A stretch of DNA of 20,453 nucleotides, taken from CAVURW01 sp963743595. Its GTDB lineage: Bacteria; Verrucomicrobiota; Verrucomicrobiia; Methylacidiphilales; UBA1321. The notes beneath the pieces were generated by a model. That model did no database searches. It was given only the letters and a program-made list of their open reading frames with translations, and had not been told where the DNA came from. The translations under genes were made by a program, and so were the position numbers. Shown here in pieces: positions 7,277 through 14,843 of the stretch (its first letter is position 1; the number at the start of each line of letters is the position of its first letter). Location: NCBI GenBank assembly GCA_963743595.1, contig CAVURW010000034.1, forward strand, positions 1-20,453. Reading direction: 5' to 3'.

Positions 7277-9037
7277 ATGCTCAGCGATTCCATGGAAAAG
7301 AAGAACGAGATCGTGTTCAGTTACGCGGTGCGATTGCAGCGCCACTTCCCGTGGGTGCTGCTGATGTACGATGTAGCCGTTACTCCGGAGGAAGTGGAGT
7401 GTGAGCCGGTTTCGTGGACGAAATGGTGGTGGTCTTCTTATATCGGATTACTGGCACTAATTGCGATAGAGATGGGTTATTTTCTGCGAGAAGATTCATC
7501 GGTTCGTCGCGGGTTAGCGATTTTGTGGATTGTTATTTCCGTTGGATTCATCGTCTCTGTGATCGTAACGTCGCTGGCCCACTTGTTTGATCGTGAATTC
7601 TGGCGATCCAAAGAGTGGGGTTGGTACTTGGCGGTTGTCCTACTGCCGATTTCTGCCATGTTGATCGGTGTAACGGGTATTGAATGGCTTTCAGCGTTAG
7701 ATCGTGGAGCCCTTCAGTTGACCACGGCTATGACCTCTCTTCAGACCAATAATAGTCTGGGAGTTTATGATCGTGGATATGAGGTGGGTTATCCCATTCG
7801 CCAATATATCTTAGCCTACGTTCCATCCTATTTATTCGGTCGGAGTCTTTTGATGGTTCGCCTGGGATTTTTCAGTTTCTTTCTGGTGGGTTATCTCGCA
7901 TTTATTCCAGCTTTAGCGCGGTTTCTTCAATCGCTCCAGTGCCCTAAGCCCTGGTTAATTGCAAGTGCAGGTGGAGTCTGTGTTGCGATGGCTCCCTACA
8001 CGATTCTAACCGTGCGCCTGTTTGAGCAGACTTTGACGCCAATTTCCGTGACGCTTCTTCTGGCGGCAGGCTTAGTAAAATTAGCCGAGAAACCGACAGG
8101 CTATCGCTACTTTTGGGTGGGCTGGACCCTCGGATTTATCCCATACTGTTATCCGAACGCCTTGGCTGTTACTCCTGTTGGCGTGGTGGCCTTATTTGCG
8201 ATTTTATTCTATCGGCGCTACCGATCGTTGGCCGTACCCCTGACACTGTTTTATGGGGTGCTCGCTACTGTAGTGGGAAGTTTGATTCTGAATCTGAACT
8301 ATCATGATTCAATAGAAGTCTATTTTCAGCGAGCCCACGATTCTTTAGGAGTGGATCAGGCGTGTTGGAGGTATTTCCAGGGCGCGACACAATTTTTCAT
8401 AGGCCCACGCATGATGGTGGTGCCGGCTCCGATAGCCCTGTGCAGTTTGGTGATTATTTACTTTAGTGTGCGGAGTCTCGACTGGCGATTTCCAGCCGTG
8501 ATGCTATGGACGCTTGTTTGCGGCATGGCAAGTATGATTTGGGTGGAAGATGTGATGCGAGCGCCCGATTATGACTTGTATCGTTCGTGTGTTGTTATCC
8601 CCATTCTTGTGGCGGGTATTTTGATGTACTATGGGGAACGTTGTGTGAGATTGGGGAGTTTAAACAAAGCGTGTGAAGCTATGGCGCGAATCACGATTAT
8701 TTATATGCTCTATACAGGTTGTGCAGTTCCGTTGCTTCATCGAGATGGTTTAGAGTTTAATGCCAATGGCGATCCCACGGATTACGAGCTGATAACACAG
8801 TGTCTTGATAATTATCGGCATACGGGTGCTCCCGTTAAGAAAGTCTATTTGGTTCCGCCAGTACCGGGCATCGATATCGATGGTTTTCTGAAATATTTTT
8901 GTCCCGATGGGTCTTATGAAGCAGGGAGCCCGCCGCCCGACGAGAAAAAAGAGGGATATATCGTTATCACTTATAAGAACTGGAAAGCGGGAGATCCACG
9001 GCCCGACCACCCGATTTTGCAGGCGGATAAAGAGTGA
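7277..9037 (+). CDS. Polytopic membrane protein, GT-C (GT39/ArnT-like) glycosyltransferase candidate
   Basis: A 586-residue membrane protein with a hydrophilic N-terminus (1-48), roughly ten or more hydrophobic helices between about 52 and 490, and a soluble C-terminal tail of about 100 residues (LHRDGLEF onward). After the first helices there is a non-membrane loop (about 137-172, ALDRGALQLTT...VYDRGYEVGYPIRQY) followed by YVPSYLFGRSLLMVRLGFFSFF. This order resembles lipid-linked-sugar-dependent glycosyltransferases of the GT39/ArnT type, in which the first periplasmic loop carries the catalytic acid and the next helix has a PxxYLFG...R pattern. No full signature is present, so the enzyme assignment is inference. 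An ATG at 7292 is an alternative start. Its 3' end overlaps the convergent glycosyltransferase gene by 71 bases. Confidence 0.75.
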   Translation: MLSDSMEKKNEIVFSYAVRLQRHFPWVLLMYDVAVTPEEVECEPVSWTKWWWSSYIGLLALIAIEMGYFLREDSSVRRGLAILWIVISVGFIVSVIVTSLAHLFDREFWRSKEWGWYLAVVLLPISAMLIGVTGIEWLSALDRGALQLTTAMTSLQTNNSLGVYDRGYEVGYPIRQYILAYVPSYLFGRSLLMVRLGFFSFFLVGYLAFIPALARFLQSLQCPKPWLIASAGGVCVAMAPYTILTVRLFEQTLTPISVTLLLAAGLVKLAEKPTGYRYFWVGWTLGFIPYCYPNALAVTPVGVVALFAILFYRRYRSLAVPLTLFYGVLATVVGSLILNLNYHDSIEVYFQRAHDSLGVDQACWRYFQGATQFFIGPRMMVVPAPIALCSLVIIYFSVRSLDWRFPAVMLWTLVCGMASMIWVEDVMRAPDYDLYRSCVVIPILVAGILMYYGERCVRLGSLNKACEAMARITIIYMLYTGCAVPLLHRDGLEFNANGDPTDYELITQCLDNYRHTGAPVKKVYLVPPVPGIDIDGFLKYFCPDGSYEAGSPPPDEKKEGYIVITYKNWKAGDPRPDHPILQADKE

Positions 9038-10277
9038 TCGCTTCTCGAAGATGGGTGACCAGTTGTTCGGCGATTGTTACCGGAGAGAGCTGTTTCTGAA
9101 TCGTCTCCGCGATGATTCGTGCGTTGCTGGCGTAAGGGACATCTGCACGTAGAGCAGAGGAAATCCCGTCACCGAGCTGCTGTGGGTCGTTAGGCGGTAC
9201 TACTATACCGGCTGGAGTCGCCCCCGCAATCAATTCTGAAGCACCCACGCTGGTGGTCGTGACGACTGGACGCCCTGAGACCAACACCTCCGCTAAGGCG
9301 CGGGAAAACTCGTCGTAGAGGGAGGGCATCACCACTACGCAAGCACGCTGGATCTCCGCGACGACTTCCTTCGAACTGATCCTGCCCCGTATATCGATGA
9401 CGAGTTGCGGTGAAATCACACCTAATGCGTGGCGGGTTTGGGCAAGTGTCGTTTTCCAAAGCGCCTCGAACTTGGCATTCTTTTCAGTGAAGTCACCAAC
9501 GACGACGAACGTGGCCATTTTGAGCTTGGAGCGGTTGCAGCAGGTCACCAGTGAATTCAGAAAGACAATTGCTCCTTTTTTTTCATTCAGAGCGCCCAGG
9601 AAAAGGATGCGGTTTTTTTCTGCTGGGAGCTTTGTGCGCGAGTGTGTCGATTCAACAAAAGTCGTCGAGAGATTTGGGTGGAGGACGCGTATTTTTCCGG
9701 CAGCGCGGTGGTAATGCTTTCCAGCGTCTTGCGCCACCATGGCCGAATTTGCCAGAACAAGCGTCGATTGGGCAAATGCGAGTCCCAAGGCCGCTTTACC
9801 ATTGAAGCGGGGCTTACCGTGAACGAACGAGTAGCGGAGCGAGTGAATCTGCGTGGCGACGGGAGGCAAGCGAAAGCCGAGTTGGTTGGCAACGGCAGCC
9901 ACGAGACCGTCGGGTTCCTCCGACTGCGCGTAAACGACATCAAACGGGCCTCGCTTTTTCATGAACTCGTTTAGGTCCATGGCGTCGGAATAGACCTTGC
10001 GATGCTTGTAGGCCAGCTTAGCCAATTTATCGCAAACGGAAACGATTCCAGTCCGACGCTTTTCGCGGGGCGTCAACCAAATCTCCAGCGAGCCGATCGA
10101 CGCCTTTTCCAGTCCTCTCACCTCCGGGCTTTGACTCAGTGTAACGACGTTATGACCAAGATCTACCAAGGCCTCAGCAAGATGCTGAGTGGGTCCTGAA
10201 CCGGACGTGCGTCGATTTTCGTCCCAAAGCCATCGAGAGAGAAAGAGGATCGAAAGAGGTTTAGAGACTGCGCACAT
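8967..10277 (-). CDS. Glycosyltransferase family 4 (GT-B fold)
   Basis: A 436-residue retaining GT-B glycosyltransferase that likely transfers a sugar from an NDP-sugar to a glycan or lipid on the cytosolic side. The N-terminal domain has ILFLSRWLWDEN (10-21) then a Gly-rich SGSGPTQHLAEALVDLGH (25-42), typical of GT4 acceptor domains. The C-terminal domain has ILFLGALNEKKGAIVFLNSL (224-243), VVVGDFTEKN, and VVVMPSLYDEFSRALAEVL (314-332), in which E323 and E330 form the E-x7-E motif that binds the donor, followed by SGRPVVTTTSVGASELI and GIVVPPND. All expected motifs are present. The ATG at 10277 gives a normal N-terminus, without a clear ribosome site. It ends inside the 3' end of the convergent GT-C-like gene; both may serve surface polysaccharide synthesis, but no cluster of such genes is seen. 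Confidence 0.9.
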   Translation of the reverse strand: MCAVSKPLSILFLSRWLWDENRRTSGSGPTQHLAEALVDLGHNVVTLSQSPEVRGLEKASIGSLEIWLTPREKRRTGIVSVCDKLAKLAYKHRKVYSDAMDLNEFMKKRGPFDVVYAQSEEPDGLVAAVANQLGFRLPPVATQIHSLRYSFVHGKPRFNGKAALGLAFAQSTLVLANSAMVAQDAGKHYHRAAGKIRVLHPNLSTTFVESTHSRTKLPAEKNRILFLGALNEKKGAIVFLNSLVTCCNRSKLKMATFVVVGDFTEKNAKFEALWKTTLAQTRHALGVISPQLVIDIRGRISSKEVVAEIQRACVVVMPSLYDEFSRALAEVLVSGRPVVTTTSVGASELIAGATPAGIVVPPNDPQQLGDGISSALRADVPYASNARIIAETIQKQLSPVTIAEQLVTHLREAITLYPPAKSGGRAVDLPLSSSYK

Positions 10278-10339
10278 CAGGTGGGATGTTTTGGGGCAAA
10301 GCGCCGGTCAGAACAATCCCGAAGTGCGTTACAAACGGG

Positions 10340-10882
10340 TTAGTGAGCGGACGCAGGTTGAACAGCCTGGCTGGGGGCCAATTGCGGGGCCAATTGCGGG
10401 GCCGTAAAAGGTTTCGCCAGGGTGGGTGGAGTTACAGGAGCAATGACCGTATAGGGCTGGATGGAGCCCGGAACCGTAGGAACTTTAGGAAGCGATGCAG
10501 AGCCTGCCGATGGCGTCGTCACGGGAATGGTCTGGCTTCCGTAACTGGATTGAGAGTTTGGGATGTAGCTCGACGTCGGTTGGGTCGGAATTTGAGGTAA
10601 GGTGCTGGTAGGCGGGGTGTACGAGTGGATGGGGTAGCCGCTACCAATCGTAGAGGGCGGAGGAGTAATTGGGATCGTAGGAAGCCCGTTTATCTGGGTG
10701 AACTGAGGCTGTGAAATCGGGGGGATTATGTTTGATGTAGGCAGGCTACTGGAGGTCTGGGGCAAGGTGCTCGTCGGAGGAGGAAGCGTTACTTGAGAGA
10801 ACGCATGAGAGGCGAATACGAGCGTTCCAAGGATCATGGCTGCCAGTTTGCAGAAAGAGTTGCTAAGAATTCGTTTTTCCAT
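10340..10882 (-). CDS. Secreted Pro/Thr/Ser-rich low-complexity protein
   Basis: Function unknown. From the ATG at 10882 it has a signal peptide (MEKRILSNSF... to about residue 30, ending HAFS-Q) and about 150 residues of low-complexity Pro, Thr, Ser and Gln with repeated phrases such as PPTSTLPQ, which occurs near both the start and the middle. There is no recognisable domain. Near the C-terminus the phrase APQL occurs twice because of a 12-base tandem duplication. An exported, extended linker-like or surface protein is plausible. An upstream TTG at 10918 is in frame but would displace the signal peptide. A TATAAC box (complement of 10896-10901) lies just upstream but lacks a good -35. It is followed on the same strand by the GT4 gene after 62 bases, and is divergent from the cyclophilin gene. 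Confidence 0.65.
   Translation of the reverse strand: MEKRILSNSFCKLAAMILGTLVFASHAFSQVTLPPPTSTLPQTSSSLPTSNIIPPISQPQFTQINGLPTIPITPPPSTIGSGYPIHSYTPPTSTLPQIPTQPTSSYIPNSQSSYGSQTIPVTTPSAGSASLPKVPTVPGSIQPYTVIAPVTPPTLAKPFTAPQLAPQLAPSQAVQPASAH
10378..10401. repeat. 12-base tandem repeat, two copies
   Basis: The unit CCAATTGCGGGG is present exactly twice (10378-10389 and 10390-10401) and is followed by a partial third start (CC). It encodes the APQL-APQL duplication at the end of the Pro-rich secreted protein and keeps the frame. Confidence 0.85.
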
Positions 10883-11013
10883 AAGAGATCGGTTGGTTAT
10901 ACAGATACCGTACCCCAAATTGACGTGAGGTGCAACCGGGTGCCGCGTTCCTCCACCGTGCAGGGCCGTCGTTTCGCGTTGACAATCGTGGCAAACAGGC
11001 GGAAAAGACGAGC

Positions 11014-11592
11014 ATGAACCGTTTCTCTTTTCTCCGTCTAATCGTTGCTACATTTTCTGCTGTTGCAATCCTGGGTGCCGCACCCTTAGCTCATGCCGAT
11101 GACCCTATTGTGGTTCTGAAAACGAGCATGGGCGATATCGAAATTCAACTCGATCCGAAGAACGCACCGCTCTCCACTGCGAACTTTTTATCCTACGTGA
11201 ACAAGAAGTTTTACGATGGAACCATTTTTCACCGGATCATTCGCGGATTTATGGTTCAGGGTGGCGGCTTTACTCAGGATATGCAGGAAAAACCGACCGA
11301 TCCTCCGATCAAGAACGAAGCAAGTAATGGTCTGCAAAATTTACGCGGAACCATCTCCATGGCTCGCACAAGCGATCCCGATAGTGCGACCTCTCAGTTC
11401 TTCCTGAACCTAGTAGACAACTCGGCTCTCGATCCGGGTGCCCAATCTGGTGCCGGTTATGCGGTTTTTGGTAAAATCATCAAAGGTTTGGACGTGATCG
11501 ATAAAATGGCGCAGGTGGACGTTGCTCAATCCGGGCAGTATGATCACGTGCCGACGACGCCTGTGACGCTGATCAGCGCGACGGTTAAGTAA
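11014..11592 (+). CDS. Exported cyclophilin-type peptidyl-prolyl cis-trans isomerase
   Basis: Catalyses proline isomerisation, probably helping protein folding in the periplasm. From the ATG at 11014 it has 192 residues with a signal peptide (1-28, ending AHA-DD). The cyclophilin fold follows: VLKTSMGDIEIQLDP, then FHRIIRGFMVQGGG (72-85) with the catalytic Arg74 and Q82, GTISMAR (112-118), SQFFLNL (127-133) and YAVFGKIIKGLDVID (149-163). The conserved active-site Arg, Gln, Phe and Met positions are present. The Trp that gives cyclosporin sensitivity in human CypA is not seen in the Gly-Ala-rich AQSGAGYAVFG stretch, as in many bacterial forms. The frame is open further up to 10930, but the signal peptide fixes the start at 11014. 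The next gene starts 8 bases after its stop and may be translationally coupled. Confidence 0.93.
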   Translation: MNRFSFLRLIVATFSAVAILGAAPLAHADDPIVVLKTSMGDIEIQLDPKNAPLSTANFLSYVNKKFYDGTIFHRIIRGFMVQGGGFTQDMQEKPTDPPIKNEASNGLQNLRGTISMARTSDPDSATSQFFLNLVDNSALDPGAQSGAGYAVFGKIIKGLDVIDKMAQVDVAQSGQYDHVPTTPVTLISATVK

Positions 11593-11599
11593 TCCCGGC

Positions 11600-11998
11600 G
11601 TGATCCCGATTCGAGAGGCTCGTGCGTGGGTTGCAGCAGTCTCACTGCTCTTGGTTCATCCATCGTTCGTGGTGGGTGAATCGCGCTTGGCTCCCTCAGA
11701 TGTAGGTTCGACTTCGAGTGCCGATCAGGAATGCGAAAAGCTCGTTTCTGCGAACATCAAGCGCATTTCAAAGGTCACTCGCATTAAGATTCGGGTGAAG
11801 ATGCATGAGAGATGCTATTTCTATGGCACGACGGGAGTTGGTGGGAGTTACCCAGACAAAATCTGGATCTTGGGTGAGGTCGACAACGCCAAGGACCATG
11901 ACCACCTGATGCGGGTGGCTCACACGTTCTGCGCACACGTAATCGAGTTAACTTCAGTTTCGGCTCCGCAGTGGACTACCCGTGGAACAAGTTACTGA
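11600..11998 (+). CDS. Small secreted protein of unknown function
   Basis: I do not recognise this 132-residue protein. It has a probable signal peptide (AWVAAVSLLLVHPSFVVG, about 9-26) and a mature part of about 105 residues with three Cys (in QECEKL, ERCYFYG and HTFCAHV), which allows one disulfide in the periplasm. The start is a GTG at 11600, only 8 bases after the cyclophilin stop, suggesting a two-gene operon. There is no clear ribosome site, so coupling would fit. The last 23 bases overlap the end of the opposite-strand gene. The biased, hydrophobic N-terminus argues that it is a real gene, but nothing confirms expression. Confidence 0.55.
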   Translation: MIPIREARAWVAAVSLLLVHPSFVVGESRLAPSDVGSTSSADQECEKLVSANIKRISKVTRIKIRVKMHERCYFYGTTGVGGSYPDKIWILGEVDNAKDHDHLMRVAHTFCAHVIELTSVSAPQWTTRGTSY

Positions 11999-12497
11999 GA
12001 TTGAGGTTAAAGCTGCCACCTGTGTCCTGATGCGCGTCTTGGAAGCGCTTCACGTCTTTCGGGTAAATGGCTTCCAAGATTAGGCTCACGTCACCGCCCC
12101 CTTTGTAAATCAGGCGGACGGCGGCGTTCGGCAGCGTTTTAATGTCTTGAGTGAAGAGAATCTTCTTGGAGCGCGCCACGGGAATCACATCGCCATTCGG
12201 CAGGGTCACGTAAAAAAGCTTTGTACCCGGATCGAACGCCACGCCCGGAATGGGGAAATCGATATCGTCCTCGTCCACGTTGCTGTTTACGGCATGAAGT
12301 TCATTCGTGAAGGTGATTCGCGCAACGAGGGCATGTGTTTTTGGGAACCACATGAGCTGGTGAAACTTAATCTCGCCTCCAGCGAAGGTGTGGCCGATGA
12401 CCGGGCTGGTGATCGAGACAACCGGGCCGTCATCCGAAGCAAAGAGCGAAAGCGGCGTGAGAAGAAGGAAAGTGAGCGTAAAGAATAGAGTTTTCAT
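11976..12497 (-). CDS. Secreted protein of unknown function
   Basis: A 173-residue exported protein with a clean signal peptide (MKTLFFTLTFLLLTPLSLFA-S, 1-20). The mature part starts SDDGPVVSITSPVIGHTFAGGEI and looks beta-rich throughout (alternating hydrophobic positions such as ALVARITFTNELH and AVRLIYKGGGDVSLILEAIYP), consistent with an immunoglobulin-like or other beta-sandwich fold, though no family is recognised. It ends in a short FNLNLSNLFHG tail. No Cys is present in the mature protein. The ATG at 12497 is well placed for the signal peptide. It lies between the small secreted gene (convergent, 23-base overlap) and the XRE regulator gene (same strand, 56 bases upstream). Confidence 0.7.
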   Translation of the reverse strand: MKTLFFTLTFLLLTPLSLFASDDGPVVSITSPVIGHTFAGGEIKFHQLMWFPKTHALVARITFTNELHAVNSNVDEDDIDFPIPGVAFDPGTKLFYVTLPNGDVIPVARSKKILFTQDIKTLPNAAVRLIYKGGGDVSLILEAIYPKDVKRFQDAHQDTGGSFNLNLSNLFHG

Positions 12498-12553
12498 GAG
12501 TCGCGGGAAGGGGATGGGAGGTTAGCGTGAGAACTCACCCGGAGTCAAAGGAC

Positions 12554-13174
12554 TCATTTCCGGCGAAGATGCCGGATGATCATGGCGATGGGGTGAATCC
12601 AAAGCACCTCTTCTCTACGATATTCCAGCGGAAGATAAGCTGGGTTATATGCGGAGAGACGAAGCGTAGGGCGGTCTTGCTGGGTGTGCAGAATCCGGCA
12701 GAAGAGACCGTCTGACTTCACGTTAGCGAGGATGATATCGCCATTGGCAGGTGTTTCATGGCGCAAGATTACAGCGATATCAAGATCGAAGAACTTGGGC
12801 TCCATCGCGTCACCGCGAATTCGAACGGCAAAGGCGCGGTCATCCGTGGTGGAACTGGGGAGAACCTCGTCCCATTCGCGAATCGATTCACCGGAGTGTT
12901 GTAGCGAGGCGGCCTGCGACCAGTTCAAGAGCGGAAGTTGAACGGTCCCGCTTTCCGTTGCGCCGGGATTAGTCGTGATCCGAGTGGTGCTTTTTTCGAC
13001 GAGAAGGAACCGGGTGCGAAGGGAGGTGCCCGGCGCTCGCCCGCGCTCGATTTGCGAGAGATAAGAGCGGTCAATGTCGAGTTGGCGGGCGGCTTCTGCT
13101 TGAGTGAAGCTTTGGCTGACTCTCCAGAATCGTAATCGTTCAGCGAAGTTGTCTGGAGAATTCGGTATTTTCAT
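12554..13174 (-). CDS. XRE-type regulator with S24 (LexA/CI-like) C-terminal domain lacking the catalytic Ser
   Basis: A DNA-binding repressor-like protein of 206 residues. Residues 10-52 form a Cro/CI helix-turn-helix (FTQAEAARQLDIDRSYLSQIERG). Residues 78-200 resemble the S24 peptidase domain of phage CI-type repressors: LPLLNWSQAASLQ corresponds to the self-cleavage site region, RIRGDAMEPKF to the usual GDSMEP, and GDIILANVKSDGLFCRIL to the segment with the catalytic Lys. The nucleophile Ser is Ala123, the cleavage-site Ala-Gly reads Ala-Ser (89-90), and the usual Lys position reads Cys-Arg (159-160). RecA-stimulated self-cleavage is therefore not expected. An upstream in-frame start (13237) is possible, but the ATG at 13174 fits the family. 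It is divergent from the GH105 gene, which it may regulate along with itself. No phage genes are nearby. Confidence 0.88.
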   Translation of the reverse strand: MKIPNSPDNFAERLRFWRVSQSFTQAEAARQLDIDRSYLSQIERGRAPGTSLRTRFLLVEKSTTRITTNPGATESGTVQLPLLNWSQAASLQHSGESIREWDEVLPSSTTDDRAFAVRIRGDAMEPKFFDLDIAVILRHETPANGDIILANVKSDGLFCRILHTQQDRPTLRLSAYNPAYLPLEYRREEVLWIHPIAMIIRHLRRK

Positions 13175-13213
13175 AGAACAAGTCAGCTTTTGTAATAGAG
13201 AAAATCGCGTGGA

Positions 13214-13263
13214 TTTATACAAAGTCAACCGTGGCAAACGAGTTTGTTACGAACCGCAAACGA
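13214..13263. promoter_or_regulatory. Putative autoregulatory operator and -10 box of the XRE regulator
   Basis: The dyad CAAACGAGTTTG (13235-13246) has perfect 5-base arms and is followed by a further CAAACGA half-site at 13257-13263, so half-sites repeat with a 22-base period. On the minus strand TATAAA (complement of 13214-13219), preceded by TTTG, is a -10 candidate about 40 bases before the regulator's ATG. The dyad falls at the matching -35 position, a usual place for a repressor that controls its own gene. Confidence 0.35.
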
Positions 13264-13413
13264 AGTGGAGTGTCTCAGCGTTTTCAGAACACTTGAGCGC
13301 AGATCGGCGGTCACGAAAATACTGGGTCCAGCGTCACGCTGGTGCGCAAAAGTAGCTTGGGGTTGCGGAAATGGCACCTTGCCTGGAGGGAACGCCGCAA
13401 ATACTCTACAAGA

Positions 13414-14505
13414 GTGCAAAAAGTTACATTGTTGCCGGTTCTGGTTTTGTTGGGTGCTAGTCTTATCATGGGCCAAACACCACCGAGCGTGGCACCGGCG
13501 CAGGTCTTGGCGGACATGAAAAAGGTGGCCGATTGGCAACTGGCAAACAAGGGCAAGGGCGCACCCACCGATTGGGTCCATGGCGTCTACTACACGGGAG
13601 TGATGGCTGCGTGGCGTGTGACTCATGACGCGAAGTATTTGGATGCCATGCGGGCGATGGGCGAGGCGAACCATTGGAAACTTGGACCGCGACTCTACCA
13701 TGCGGACGATCAAGTGGTCGGACAGAGCTATTGCGAGATTTATGCGATCGATCATAAACCGGAAGAGATCGCTGGAATACAGGCAAGTTTCGACAAGATA
13801 ATGGCTGAGCCGAAGACGGGGTCGATGGATCGGGCGAACAAGGCGTGGCAGGAGCGTTGGGCCTGGTGCGACGCACTGTTCATGGCACCGCCCGCGTGGG
13901 TTCGCCTAGCGCAGGTTACCGGCGACAAGCGTTACCTGGATTTCATGGATACGAATTACTGGGGCACGGCGACATTTTTATACGATCCCAAAGAGCACTT
14001 CTTCTACCGGGACAGCTCCTACTTTAAAAAGACGGAAGCGAACGGTAAACCGGTGTTTTGGGGGCGGGGTAATGGCTGGGTGTACGCGGGCTTGGCGCGG
14101 ATTTTGGACGTGATGCCAGCCGATTATCCTAGCCGCCCGAAATATGTGCAGTTGTACCGGGAAATGACCGATTCCTTGCTGGCTGTGCAGCAGTCGGATG
14201 GCTTGTGGCGCATGAGTCTGCTGGACCCGGGACCAGACGGGGAATCGAGCAGCTCCGGGCTCATTCTCTACGGGTTAGCGTGGGGCGTGAATCACGGCAT
14301 CTTGGATAAAGCGAAGTACTCGGAACCAGTCTTGAAGGGCTGGAGTGCATTGTGCGGGCATGTCCACGACGATGGCAAATTGGGCTGGATCCAGCCGGTC
14401 GGCGAGGCCCCAGGAAAAGTAGGGCCCGATTCGACCGATCTCTTCGGGGTCGGCGCGTTTTTATTGGCTGGCAGCGAGGTCTATCATTTGGTGGGTGGGC
14501 AGTAA
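13414..14505 (+). CDS. Exported glycoside hydrolase family 105 (unsaturated rhamnogalacturonyl/glucuronyl hydrolase)
   Basis: Members of GH105 and the related GH88 remove the unsaturated uronic acid left at the non-reducing end by polysaccharide lyases, for example from rhamnogalacturonan. Counting from the GTG at 13414 (363 residues) it has a signal peptide (MQKVTLLPVLVLLGASLIMG, cleavage near 20-21), then the (alpha/alpha)6 barrel motifs: HADDQVVGQSY (96-106), WCDALFMAPP (151-160, with the family's catalytic Asp at 153), FWGRGNGWVYAGLARIL (215-231), DGLWRMSLLDP (262-272) and ESSSSGLILYGLAWG (277-291). Motifs are intact and the length is normal. The frame opens earlier at a GTG (13342), but that start buries the signal peptide behind a basic 24-residue stretch. 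It is divergent from the XRE regulator. No pectate or rhamnogalacturonan lyase is in the window. Confidence 0.92.
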   Translation: MQKVTLLPVLVLLGASLIMGQTPPSVAPAQVLADMKKVADWQLANKGKGAPTDWVHGVYYTGVMAAWRVTHDAKYLDAMRAMGEANHWKLGPRLYHADDQVVGQSYCEIYAIDHKPEEIAGIQASFDKIMAEPKTGSMDRANKAWQERWAWCDALFMAPPAWVRLAQVTGDKRYLDFMDTNYWGTATFLYDPKEHFFYRDSSYFKKTEANGKPVFWGRGNGWVYAGLARILDVMPADYPSRPKYVQLYREMTDSLLAVQQSDGLWRMSLLDPGPDGESSSSGLILYGLAWGVNHGILDKAKYSEPVLKGWSALCGHVHDDGKLGWIQPVGEAPGKVGPDSTDLFGVGAFLLAGSEVYHLVGGQ

Positions 14506-14515
14506 TCGCGTCGGA

Positions 14516-14791
14516 TTAAAACTTGATATTCTGAAGGCTTTCCAGCGCGGCGCCTTCGATGACTAACGTCTTTTCGCGTGAGTGCAGACCGTGGGTCAGG
14601 CTGATTTGGCGAGGCTTAAGATGAAACGCCTCGCATAGGAAATCGATGAGGGCCTCGTTTGCCTTGCCGTCAATCGCTTGCGCCCGGAGTTTGAGATGCA
14701 AGAGCGGACGCCCTTTTGCGTCCACTTTCCAGCCGATCAGCTGGTCTGCTTTTGCTCCTGGCTGGACTTTGATGGAGAAGGTGAGGGGCAT
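14516..14791 (-). CDS. DUF167 / UPF0235 (YggU-type) protein
   Basis: A small soluble protein of 91 residues, full length for the DUF167 (YggU) family, whose biochemical role is not known. Recognisable features are the beta strand FSIKVQPGAKADQLIGW, the strand LHLKLRAQAIDGKANEALIDFL (with the family motif A-x-x-x-G-K-A-N-x-x-L at about 38-49), and the end KTLVIEG. The ATG at 14791 is the only good start. It lies tail-to-tail with the GH105 gene (10 bases between stops) and head-to-head with the gene at 14844, so no functional link follows from position. Confidence 0.92.
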   Translation of the reverse strand: MPLTFSIKVQPGAKADQLIGWKVDAKGRPLLHLKLRAQAIDGKANEALIDFLCEAFHLKPRQISLTHGLHSREKTLVIEGAALESLQNIKF

Positions 14792-14843
14792 AATCGGGCT
14801 CGTCGGGAGCCATATTGAGCATTAGCATGACCGCTCATCGCAA

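Noticed and set aside
7057..7293. 78-residue minus-strand frame upstream of DUF4126
   Set aside because: Overlaps the DUF4126 gene in another frame and the start of the divergent gene; composition is Arg/Ser-rich without pattern.
10979..11007. Perfect TTGACA upstream of the cyclophilin gene as a -35 box
   Set aside because: At 16-18 bases downstream there is no -10-like hexamer, and the spacing would place the transcription start inside or at the start codon.
10930..11013. Longer cyclophilin frame starting at 10930
   Set aside because: The added residues are polar and basic and would precede a perfect signal peptide that begins at the ATG at 11014.
12554..13174. Prophage or mobile element suggested by the CI-like repressor
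   Set aside because: No integrase, excisionase, structural or lysis gene and no attachment repeats are visible on either side.
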